A stretch of 64,000 bases of DNA from the NCBI GenBank assembly GCA_022451965.1, contig JAKUNJ010000005.1, positions 110,261-174,260 on the forward strand. The letters are read 5' to 3'. Positions 1-6,604 of this stretch are shown in pieces. The notes under the pieces are model-generated. The model saw only the letters and a program-made list of their open reading frames with translations, did no database searches and was not told the DNA's origin. Within the stretch, counting starts at the first letter, position 1; each line of letters opens with the position of its first letter. This stretch comes from Dehalococcoidia bacterium. Its GTDB lineage: Bacteria; Chloroflexota; Dehalococcoidia; Lucifugimonadales; Lucifugimonadaceae. The position numbers were made by a program, and so were the translations under genes.

Positions 1-510
1 ATTTTTCCAATTACTACAATTATTATTGTAAGTATTTTAGTACCTGATGCATCTCCTTTGATTTCTATAATGATGTTTGGTAATTTACTTAGAGAGTCAG
101 GAGTTGTAGATAGACTAGCTAAAACTGCTCAAAATGAATTGATGAATGTTGTAATTATATTATTAGGTCTCTCTGTTGGAGCAACTATGCCCGCAAAAGT
201 TTTCTTAAGAGTTGAAACTATTTCAATTTTTATTCTAGGACTAGCATCTTTTATAATTGCTACTATTTCAGGAATTTTATTAGCAAAATTAATGAATTTA
301 TTTCTCAATAAGCCTATCAATCCGATGATAGGAGCAGCAGGTGTGTCTGCAGTACCTATGGCTGCTAGAGTTGTTCAAAATGAAGCTTCTAGAGAAGACC
401 CTGATAATTATTTACTTATGCATGCAATGGGACCAAATATAGCTGGAGTAATTGGTACAGCCACCGTAGCAGGTGTATTGTTAGCCGTAGTTCCACAATT
501 AGTGAGTTGA
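1..510 (+). CDS. Sodium-pumping decarboxylase beta subunit (OadB/GcdB/MmdB family), 5'-truncated
   Basis: The frame is open from base 1, so only the C-terminal 169 residues are present. The text around VPDASPL, MMFGNLLRESGVVDRL, GLSVGATM, INPMIGAAGVSAVPMAARV and LLMHAMGPNIAGVIG is characteristic of the membrane beta subunit of the oxaloacetate, glutaconyl-CoA and methylmalonyl-CoA decarboxylases. In these, carboxybiotin decarboxylation drives sodium export. Three or four hydrophobic segments are visible. The substrate is set by the alpha subunit, which is not in the window, so the specific enzyme cannot be named. A TTG at 58 could be read as a start, but the conserved sequence continues upstream of it, so it is internal. 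The gene ends 7 bases before the next CDS and probably shares its transcript. Confidence 0.9.
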   Translation: MFPITTIIIVSILVPDASPLISIMMFGNLLRESGVVDRLAKTAQNELMNVVIILLGLSVGATMPAKVFLRVETISIFILGLASFIIATISGILLAKLMNLFLNKPINPMIGAAGVSAVPMAARVVQNEASREDPDNYLLMHAMGPNIAGVIGTATVAGVLLAVVPQLVS

Positions 511-517
511 TTCTTTA

Positions 518-1273
518 ATGGAACTATCTATCTATATTTATATAACTCTTTTTATTTTATGTTCCTTAATTGGATTCTTCGGTGGGCTTTTGGGAATTGC
601 TTTAGGAGCTGTAAGATTACCTATTATTATTTTTCTTGGAGTTGAACCAATAATTGCCGCATCAACTAATCTTTTGGCTGTTATTTTTGGCTCAACCGCA
701 GGTTTATTCCCTGCAATAAAGCAAAAAAGAGTTCCAATAAAATCTAGTATTAATATTGCTATCCCTTCTATGATAGCCGCTTTTTTGGGAGGATACTTTG
801 CTGTAAACTTGTCTGAGTTTTTTCTACTATTAATAATAATAATTTGTCTGATAATTTCTGGTACAGTAATGATTTTTTATAAAGCTGAAGCTAAGGCAAT
901 CACGAACGATAAAAAGAGTAGATTTAAGGAATTATTAGTTGGAGTATTAGTATCTTATTTTGGAGGTATTGTGGGTTTGGCTTTAGGAGTCTTGAGAGTT
1001 CCAGCATTAGTATATTTCCTAAGAATGAATATTAAGACAGCAGGTGGAATAAACCTTTTTTTATCAGTTTTAGTTGGAGTTTCTGCCTATTTAGGACATT
1101 CTTTTTCTGGGAAATTTGATTATATATTAGTATTTTGTGTGGTTTGTCCAACTATTATAGGGATGTATTTCGGATCTAAGTTTGTACAAATTGCTAACCA
1201 GGAACAGCTTAGAATATTATTGGGAGTAATTTTGATTTTATTATCTTTATTTATGACTTTAAGACTTCTATAG
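518..1273 (+). CDS. TauE/SafE-family membrane transporter
   Basis: A 251-residue protein made almost entirely of hydrophobic segments, about eight. It has two related halves: GFFGGLLGIALGAVRLP near residue 20 and YFGGIVGLALGVLRVPALVYF near residue 145. This duplicated glycine-rich motif and the length are typical of the TauE/SafE (DUF81) family, which exports sulfite, sulfoacetate or other small organic anions. The substrate cannot be read from sequence. It starts 7 bases after the decarboxylase subunit. Its stop codon lies inside a 12-bp inverted repeat that probably terminates transcription. The pairing could mean export of an organic acid or sulfur anion coupled to the sodium gradient, but this is speculation. 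Confidence 0.85.
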   Translation: MELSIYIYITLFILCSLIGFFGGLLGIALGAVRLPIIIFLGVEPIIAASTNLLAVIFGSTAGLFPAIKQKRVPIKSSINIAIPSMIAAFLGGYFAVNLSEFFLLLIIIICLIISGTVMIFYKAEAKAITNDKKSRFKELLVGVLVSYFGGIVGLALGVLRVPALVYFLRMNIKTAGGINLFLSVLVGVSAYLGHSFSGKFDYILVFCVVCPTIIGMYFGSKFVQIANQEQLRILLGVILILLSLFMTLRLL

Positions 1274-1299
1274 ATGGATTTCTGTTACCATCTATAGAA
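1266..1299. terminator. Bidirectional hairpin terminator between tauE-like gene and sodN
   Basis: A perfect 12-bp inverted repeat, TTCTATAGATGG (1266-1277) and CCATCTATAGAA (1288-1299), encloses a 10-base loop. It overlaps the stop codon of the TauE-like gene and lies just past the 3' end of sodN on the other strand, so it can serve both convergent transcripts. A short T-rich stretch (about 1310-1320) follows on the plus strand. The position between convergent ends supports termination; efficiency is not predictable by eye. Confidence 0.65.
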
Positions 1300-1310
1300 A
1301 TCTGAGTAAT

Positions 1311-1736
1311 TTATTTTTTAGTTTCCCAAAAAATATCCCCAATCTCTTCTAAAGCAGCCTTAAACTCTTTTGCTTTATCAAGATCAACATTGACTTTTAC
1401 ATAAGATCCTAGCTTACATGCATTCCAAACTTTTTCATGAAGATCAGGATATTTTTCTAAATGCTCAGGTTTAAAATAGTCTGTCCATATAACTAAAATA
1501 TCATCTTTAGCTTTTTTTGCATGTTCTTCTTTTGCAGCTACATATCTGGCCATTGAGTTGCCTAGTGAAGCGGAAGGTCCGCTTGAAAAATCTAATTCTT
1601 CAAGTAATTCTGTCATTCTTACTACTGTCTGTGCAGCTTGAATGGCATCCTTAGGATCATATATTCCACATGGAATATCACAATGACAGGTAACTTCGGT
1701 TATAGGTAAAATTTTATCTAGTAGATTAGCTAACAT
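1311..1736 (-). CDS. sodN: Nickel superoxide dismutase
   Basis: A 141-residue protein with the nickel-hook signature HCDIPCGIYDP at residues 18-28. His18, Cys19 and Cys23 correspond to mature His1, Cys2 and Cys6, which bind nickel once the N-terminal propeptide (here 17 residues, ending VTC) is removed. The rest is the expected four-helix-bundle region, with the typical stretches YDPKDAIQAAQTVVRM and DYFKPEHLEKYPDLHE. The enzyme disproportionates superoxide and assembles as a hexamer in known cases. An AAGGAG ribosome site precedes the ATG. The divergent neighbour is the expected propeptide protease. Nickel SOD is common in marine bacteria that economise on iron and manganese. The residue before the cleavage point is Cys, which is worth noting. 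Confidence 0.96.
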   Translation of the reverse strand: MLANLLDKILPITEVTCHCDIPCGIYDPKDAIQAAQTVVRMTELLEELDFSSGPSASLGNSMARYVAAKEEHAKKAKDDILVIWTDYFKPEHLEKYPDLHEKVWNACKLGSYVKVNVDLDKAKEFKAALEEIGDIFWETKK

Positions 1737-1780
1737 TTTTTCTCCTTGTTATTATTATTTCTATATTTATAAAATATAAT

Positions 1781-2233
1781 ATGCTAATTTTTTTTAATTT
1801 CATGTTGTCTATGCTTAAAAAATCTATAAATAAAATAATTTTTAGAAATAGATACATAAAAATAAAAATTAAAGGGTCTAGTATGGCTCCTAAGTTTGTA
1901 GAAAATCAAACCTATATTGTTGATAAGAATTTTAGGGTTTCAAAATTAAATAGATATCAACCTATTGTTTTTTTTTGTGATATACACAATTTATATCACC
2001 TCAAACGACTAGTGGCATTTCCTGGTGAAAGAGTTCAGATAATCAATAGAAATATTTATGTTGATAATAAAAAAATTTCTGATGACATTTATAATTTTAG
2101 TCTTAATAATTTAGTATCAAAAAACTCATTTTTTTGTATATCTGATAACTCTTATTATGTGGGTTTAAATTGTGATTCTTTGAAAAATGGAAATATTTCA
2201 AATGATAAGATAATAGGAATTATAGTTACCTAA
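1781..2233 (+). CDS. sodX: Nickel SOD maturation protease, signal-peptidase-like
   Basis: A 150-residue S26-family serine protease. GSSMAP near residue 34 carries the nucleophile Ser34. HLKRLVAFPGE carries the general base Lys75. SDNSYYVGLNCDS near 125-137 matches the C-terminal box of signal peptidases. It lies divergently next to sodN, the standard arrangement for the protease that exposes the His1 ligand of nickel SOD. No ribosome site is seen before the ATG at 1781, but TATAAA at 1768-1773 would place transcription initiation at about that ATG, so the mRNA could be leaderless. ATGs at 1802 and 1811 are alternative starts. A short hydrophobic N-terminus may tether it to the membrane. The 3' end overlaps the convergent desaturase gene by 4 bases. 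Confidence 0.85.
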   Translation: MLIFFNFMLSMLKKSINKIIFRNRYIKIKIKGSSMAPKFVENQTYIVDKNFRVSKLNRYQPIVFFCDIHNLYHLKRLVAFPGERVQIINRNIYVDNKKISDDIYNFSLNNLVSKNSFFCISDNSYYVGLNCDSLKNGNISNDKIIGIIVT

Positions 2234-3501
2234 AATTCGTTCCGCACCAATATGTCCGAAGATAAGCAAGCTGATTCCATAGTATTAGGTAATTTATCAA
2301 TGATCCAATCTCCAACAAAATGAATGTTTTTTATTCTTAATAGTTTTTTAGCGTCATTTGTTCTTTGAGTAGCTTTTGGAGATCTTATTACTAAACTTGA
2401 GATAGTTCTAACATCATTATTTATACATAGTTGTTCTCTTATTTTTTTTTCAAAATTTCTTGTAAGATCAGAGTTTTTAACTTTCAAAAGATCATCTGTA
2501 TCACTTAGAGATATGATTATTTTTTGTGAAAAAGTATTAAATTCGTTACTATCTTGTGAAAATACCCACTCTAAATCTGAGTTTGAAAAAGCAACATAAT
2601 CCTCATCCATAACTTTTTTATTGAACCAATAAACAATATTAATTATGGAAGAGTTAATAATTTTTATATTTTCTTTTCGAATCTCCATAAGATTAATTGT
2701 GCTTTCAAGATTTGTTCCTATTATTACTTTCTTTGATTTAAATTTATTCTTTTTAGTTTCAATTATTATATTTTCATTTTTTTTATTGATTTTTTCTACT
2801 TTTTCAAAAATTATTTTCGAATTATTTTTTGAAATAAATTCCTTAAAAGGCTTTTCAATAATTTTTAAAATTGGTTTTTTTGAATATCTAATAGAAATAT
2901 TTTTTTTTGGATCAAAAATCATATACTTGAATAAGTTATAAGCATCATGATTATCAAATTTTTCTAAACTAATATTGAATGCTGGTTTACAAATTATTTC
3001 CCAAAATTTTTTTATAGTTTCTTCATTCTGTTTATTTTGTTTTAACCAAAATGAAAATGGAATTTTTTTTTCATTTTTGGTATTGAGTGATTTCAGTTTT
3101 ATTAGTCCATATAAGACAGAAAGTCTATTTTTGAAGCTTAAACTTTTATAACTTAAAACACTTGATATTAAAGATAGGGGATATATACTAATTTTTGATT
3201 TAATATAAAATTTTTTATTATTATCAATGACTGGAATTTCTAAATTTCTCTTATTTTCAAAATGATTTTCTAATTTAAATTTCTTAATAATTTTATAGAA
3301 ATTTTGGTATGTTTCTAAAAAAATATGTTGTCCAATATCAATTTCACCATATTTATTTGATATATAGCCAGCTCTACCACCTAGATTTTTTTTTTGTTCA
3401 AAAATCTGCACCTCGTAGCCTTTTTCAATTAGCTTAATAGCACAGTAAATAGTTGAAATTCCGCAACCGATTATTGAAATCTTTTCTTTTTGGTTCTTCA
3501 T
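2230..3501 (-). CDS. FAD-dependent squalene/carotenoid desaturase-family oxidoreductase (HpnE-like)
   Basis: A 423-residue amine-oxidase-fold flavoprotein. The dinucleotide-binding motif GCGISTIYCAIKLIEKGYEV begins near residue 12 and is followed by FEQKKNLGGRAG. The C-terminal FAD motif is HFVGDWIIDKLPNTMESA near 395. The SPKATQRTNDAKK...GDW arrangement resembles HpnE, hydroxysqualene dehydroxylase, more than phytoene desaturases. In the HpnCDE route HpnE reduces hydroxysqualene to squalene. Its start overlaps the stop of the synthase gene by 4 bases, indicating translational coupling. It is the last gene of the operon. The sequence is very Lys/Asn/Ile-rich and divergent, so the exact substrate (hydroxysqualene or a carotenoid) is inferred from the neighbours. 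Confidence 0.75.
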   Translation of the reverse strand: MKNQKEKISIIGCGISTIYCAIKLIEKGYEVQIFEQKKNLGGRAGYISNKYGEIDIGQHIFLETYQNFYKIIKKFKLENHFENKRNLEIPVIDNNKKFYIKSKISIYPLSLISSVLSYKSLSFKNRLSVLYGLIKLKSLNTKNEKKIPFSFWLKQNKQNEETIKKFWEIICKPAFNISLEKFDNHDAYNLFKYMIFDPKKNISIRYSKKPILKIIEKPFKEFISKNNSKIIFEKVEKINKKNENIIIETKKNKFKSKKVIIGTNLESTINLMEIRKENIKIINSSIINIVYWFNKKVMDEDYVAFSNSDLEWVFSQDSNEFNTFSQKIIISLSDTDDLLKVKNSDLTRNFEKKIREQLCINNDVRTISSLVIRSPKATQRTNDAKKLLRIKNIHFVGDWIIDKLPNTMESACLSSDILVRNEF

Positions 3502-4397
3502 TTTAGTAAAAATGTCTTGATAATTGAATTTATAATTATATAAATTTTATCTAATCTATTTGTTTTTGGTTTATTATGTAAAGATTTATATGAATAGGTT
3601 TTTATTTTTTTGAGAACTTTTTCACCAGAATCTAGGAAAATTTGTATTAATATTGCATCTTTTTTTCTTAATAATCTAGGTAAACACTTTCCAGAATTAT
3701 AAAGATTTTTATTTATATTTATCATCTCATCTAAAAATCTGTTAAACTTTCTTTTTGATATTTCATCAAATTCAAATTTATTTTCAAATATATCCTTAGA
3801 AATATTATTTTTGGTCATTATTTCAATTGGCATATATACTCTTCCAATTTTTTTATCCTTAATAATATCTTGTAAAAAATTTGTTATTTGTAGTCCACTA
3901 CAAATGTAGTTTGAAAGCTTGACTAGTTTTTTATCTTTATAGCCTAAAATAGCTAAAACAATTTCACCTACTGGATTTGCAGAAAATTCACAATACTCTA
4001 ATAATTCCTTAATGTTTTTATATTCTTTTTTTTCTTGATCAATTTTATTGGCTTTAATTAATCTCAGAAAAGGATTGATCTCTAAATTATGTTTTTTAAT
4101 TGTTTTTTGTAATGCTATGAAGGTTGGCAAAGTTGCTTTATTTTCAAATGCTTTTTTTAATTCTTTTTCCCAAATGTTTAGCTCTAGTTCTTTGTTTCCA
4201 TTTGAATCATCACCGATAAAATCAACACCTCTGGAAAATGCATACAAACTCAAAAAATCATTCATTTTTTCTTTACCTATAAAAAACATTAGAACAGGAA
4301 AGTTTTCATAGTTATCTTTAGCAATTTTATGGCAAATTTTTAATGATTCACTATACGAAACTCTTTCTTTTTTTATTGGGAAAAGTAAATTATTCAT
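3498..4397 (-). CDS. Squalene/phytoene synthase-family protein (HpnC-like)
   Basis: A 299-residue head-to-head prenyl synthase. The N-terminal stretch NYENFPVLMFF followed by LYAFSRGVDFIGDD resembles HpnC. It supplies the first diphosphate-binding motif DxxxD (Asp59, Asp63). The second is LQDIIKD (Asp177, Asp181), followed by GRVYMP. HpnC converts presqualene diphosphate to hydroxysqualene; HpnD, which makes presqualene diphosphate, is not in the window. Either a second synthase lies elsewhere or this single enzyme does both steps. It is 4 bases downstream of the 217-residue gene and overlaps the desaturase. The family is clear, but the product (squalene or a C40 carotene) is not proven. Confidence 0.8.
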   Translation of the reverse strand: MNNLLFPIKKERVSYSESLKICHKIAKDNYENFPVLMFFIGKEKMNDFLSLYAFSRGVDFIGDDSNGNKELELNIWEKELKKAFENKATLPTFIALQKTIKKHNLEINPFLRLIKANKIDQEKKEYKNIKELLEYCEFSANPVGEIVLAILGYKDKKLVKLSNYICSGLQITNFLQDIIKDKKIGRVYMPIEIMTKNNISKDIFENKFEFDEISKRKFNRFLDEMININKNLYNSGKCLPRLLRKKDAILIQIFLDSGEKVLKKIKTYSYKSLHNKPKTNRLDKIYIIINSIIKTFLLK

Positions 4398-4401
4398 TTG
4401 A

Positions 4402-5055
4402 CTATAGTTTTGATATTTTAGATAAAATTTTTTTTTGTTGAAGCTCTCCTAAAAATTTTCTGATATGCAATCTATAGAATAAAAAAAGCTTGAAAAACTC
4501 CTTAACTTTTTCAATACCTTCTAATTTATGAGAATTTTCCAATGGGAATCCGTTATTTATAATTCTTATGATAGAAAAATTGTGATTTTCAGGATTAACT
4601 AATTTTGATATTTTATTAGAATTATTATCTATAAAATTAGCTTTTATATTCTCATTTATCCATTTTTTGGCATTTCTTCTTTTTGAAATATCTTTATTGA
4701 ATTCTAATTCCAATCCTGATCCTATTCTGTGCTTGATATTTTCTAATTCCAAGACATCACAAATTGATTTATTTAGATCATGGGATGTCTCTATCCATCT
4801 ATCTGCACGAGGAATTGACCAGTCTACGGGTTTAGAATTAATAACTAAAGTTTCTTTTGCAACTATTATTTCATTATTAGTTATTTCTTCATTTGTCTGA
4901 ACGGCAAAATCTATTGAAATTATATTCTTAGGTTTTTTATTATCTATAATATTTTTTAGCTCAAAAAGATCGTCATTTTTCTTTATTTTGTAAACTATAC
5001 TTTGTTTATCATTATTTATAAATTTAAGTTTTTTATTTAGAATTATTAGGTTCAT
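4402..5055 (-). CDS. Unknown protein in isoprenoid operon, possibly a degenerate nucleoside-phosphorylase-like (HpnG-like) protein
   Basis: A 217-residue protein I do not recognise with confidence. Residues 35-70 (KNIISIDFAVQTN..., then ...NEIIVAKETLVI) have the spacing of the 'visible phosphorylase' fold, in which a strand ending in a glycine turn is followed by a strand describing release of the product. A later segment near 150-175 ends in FSIIRIINNG, reminiscent of the final core strand of phosphorylases. HpnG, a hopanoid-cluster adenosylhopane phosphorylase, has this fold and genomic setting. The usual glycine-rich and Met-Glu active-site residues are not evident, so catalysis is doubtful. 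The gene abuts the prenyl synthase stop and lies 4 bases before the squalene-family synthase, so it belongs to the pathway. Confidence 0.5.
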   Translation of the reverse strand: MNLIILNKKLKFINNDKQSIVYKIKKNDDLFELKNIIDNKKPKNIISIDFAVQTNEEITNNEIIVAKETLVINSKPVDWSIPRADRWIETSHDLNKSICDVLELENIKHRIGSGLELEFNKDISKRRNAKKWINENIKANFIDNNSNKISKLVNPENHNFSIIRIINNGFPLENSHKLEGIEKVKEFFKLFLFYRLHIRKFLGELQQKKILSKISKL

Positions 5056-6078
5056 TTATGCCTTTCTATACATAAGAAAAGTATTTATTTGATCTAATAT
5101 ATTTTTATAATTTTGATCTATTTCTAGATTACGTATAGTACGATTGCATTCATTAAACTTGGATTTTAGAATATCTTTACAATAAAATTCAACCTTATAT
5201 TTTTCCATTAATTTTAGAATTAAATCTTTAGAATGTTCGTTAATATTTTCTGATAAGAATATATTTTCAATAATTCTCTTGTCATCTTTTTCAGCGGATT
5301 GAATTAGATGCAATATTGGTAAAGATTTTTTTTTCTTCAAAATATCACTACCAACAGGTTTACCTAATTCTTTATCTCCCCAGATACCTAGGTAATCATC
5401 CTTAATTTGAAAAATTTGACCAAATAGTTTGCCTAGAAGAGAAAAATTTGAGATATTTTTTTTGCTAGTTTTTTCTAAGCTAGATCCTAAAATAGCTGAT
5501 GTTTCTATAAGTGCACCAGTTTTTTTTTGTATCATATCAAGATAATTTTCTACATTGATTTCAAACTCATTTTCATATGAAATATCAAGAAATTGACCTT
5601 CTATTACTGATAGACAAGTTCTGGATATTAACTTTCTGAGGAATATTTTTTTGTGATCAAGTTTATTAGGTAATAAATTTATTGATTTACTAGCTAGTGC
5701 GTGCATAGAATTTCCTGAAATAATACCTTTAGATTCTCCCCAAATTTTCCAAACTGTTTTTCTATTTCTCCTAATTTCATCTCTGTCTTCAATATCATCA
5801 TGAATTAGAGAAAAATTATGGAATAATTCAATTGACATAGCCAATGGTAAAACGTTATTTTTTTCCCCACCTAATGATTCGTTTACTAACATCATTAATG
5901 AAGGCCTAAATGCCTTACCGAAGCTTTGTGATTTCTTTCCATTCTCATCTATCCAACCTAAAAAGTACTTATGACTGAAGTACAAATCATCTTGCAGGTC
6001 TTTATAGAAAGACTTTGTGTAAGTAAATATTTCATTTTGATATTGATCAAAAATTTTCGGTAATGACAACTTATTCAT
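5056..6078 (-). CDS. Trans-prenyl (farnesyl/geranylgeranyl-type) diphosphate synthase
   Basis: A 340-residue polyprenyl synthetase. The first Asp-rich motif is HDDIEDRDEIRRNRKT (Asp94, Asp95, Asp98). The second has the variant form KDDYLGIWGD (Asp227, Asp228), followed by GKPVGSDILKKKKSLP. The DDxxGIWGD variant is familiar from prenyl synthases that sit beside squalene or carotenoid genes. The enzyme condenses isopentenyl diphosphate with allylic diphosphates to make C15 or C20 chains in the cytosol. It is the first gene of the minus-strand isoprenoid operon and diverges from the HspR-like/clpC operon across about 175 bases. Chain length cannot be read reliably. Confidence 0.88.
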   Translation of the reverse strand: MNKLSLPKIFDQYQNEIFTYTKSFYKDLQDDLYFSHKYFLGWIDENGKKSQSFGKAFRPSLMMLVNESLGGEKNNVLPLAMSIELFHNFSLIHDDIEDRDEIRRNRKTVWKIWGESKGIISGNSMHALASKSINLLPNKLDHKKIFLRKLISRTCLSVIEGQFLDISYENEFEINVENYLDMIQKKTGALIETSAILGSSLEKTSKKNISNFSLLGKLFGQIFQIKDDYLGIWGDKELGKPVGSDILKKKKSLPILHLIQSAEKDDKRIIENIFLSENINEHSKDLILKLMEKYKVEFYCKDILKSKFNECNRTIRNLEIDQNYKNILDQINTFLMYRKA

Positions 6079-6131
6079 ATGAATTCTAATTATAAGTAAA
6101 TTATATCCTTCATATTACCTTTATAACAATA

Positions 6132-6182
6132 TTGACTAATAATATAAAATAATAATATATCTTATAAATAAGTTATAAGATA
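6132..6182 (+). promoter_or_regulatory. Candidate promoter with 10-bp inverted-repeat operator for the HspR-like/clpC operon
   Basis: TTGACT (6132-6137) could be a -35 box, with an AT-rich -10 around 6153-6160. Directly downstream is a perfect inverted repeat, TATCTTATAA (6158-6167), 5-base spacer, TTATAAGATA (6173-6182). The core CTTATAA-N5-TTATAAG has the same outer CTT...AAG ends as the HAIR operator of actinobacterial HspR (CTTGAGT-N7-ACTCAAG), but a different interior. It precedes a MerR/HspR-type gene, so autoregulation is a reasonable inference. The region is extremely AT-rich and chance palindromes occur, so the call is tentative. Confidence 0.45.
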
Positions 6183-6253
6183 ATATATATATAAGGTATC
6201 ATATTATATTAATTTTATGTTATAATAAAAACTATATAAGAAAGGTTAAAAAA

Positions 6254-6604
6254 ATTAGTTTTTCAAGAGAAGATCCAGTATATGGGATAGGAATAGTTGC
6301 AAAAATTGTAGGGTTGCATCAGCAAACCTTAAGAAATTATGAACGTTGGAATTTAGTTATTCCTTACAGATCTCCGGGTGGAACTAGATATTATTCAATA
6401 ATCGATATTGAAAAAATTGAGAAAGTTAAGGATTGGATTGAAAAATTTGGTATTAATCGTGCTGGAATTGAAATAATTACTGATTTGATGAAAGAAATAA
6501 GTGATCTAGAAGAAAAAATTAGCTATTTAGAATCAGAGCTTATTCGATATAAGAGTAGAGGGTCAATGAAAGAACTACCAGAAAGAAATAGGAGATTTTT
6601 ATGA
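6254..6604 (+). CDS. HspR-like MerR-family transcriptional regulator
   Basis: A short MerR-type regulator. The helix-turn-helix reads DPVYGIGIVAKIVGLHQQTLRNYERWNLVIP, followed by the wing SPGGTRYYSIIDIEKI and a C-terminal coiled coil (DLEEKISYLESELIRY). The only standard start in frame is TTG at 6314, which would remove most of the first DNA-binding helix. The conserved reading continues upstream to an ATT at 6254, preceded by AGAAAGG (6239-6245) at an 8-base spacing, so I place the start at ATT. This gives 116 residues. The gene overlaps clpC by 4 bases. HspR represses chaperone operons in actinobacteria and releases them on heat shock; here the partner is a ClpC-type unfoldase. Confidence 0.75.
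   Translation: MSFSREDPVYGIGIVAKIVGLHQQTLRNYERWNLVIPYRSPGGTRYYSIIDIEKIEKVKDWIEKFGINRAGIEIITDLMKEISDLEEKISYLESELIRYKSRGSMKELPERNRRFL

Noticed and set aside
6201..6253. Frameshift as the reason for the short HspR-like ORF
   Set aside because: The upstream ATG at 6217 meets a stop after two codons, and the HTH reads without interruption back to the ATT in one frame, so no frameshift is needed.
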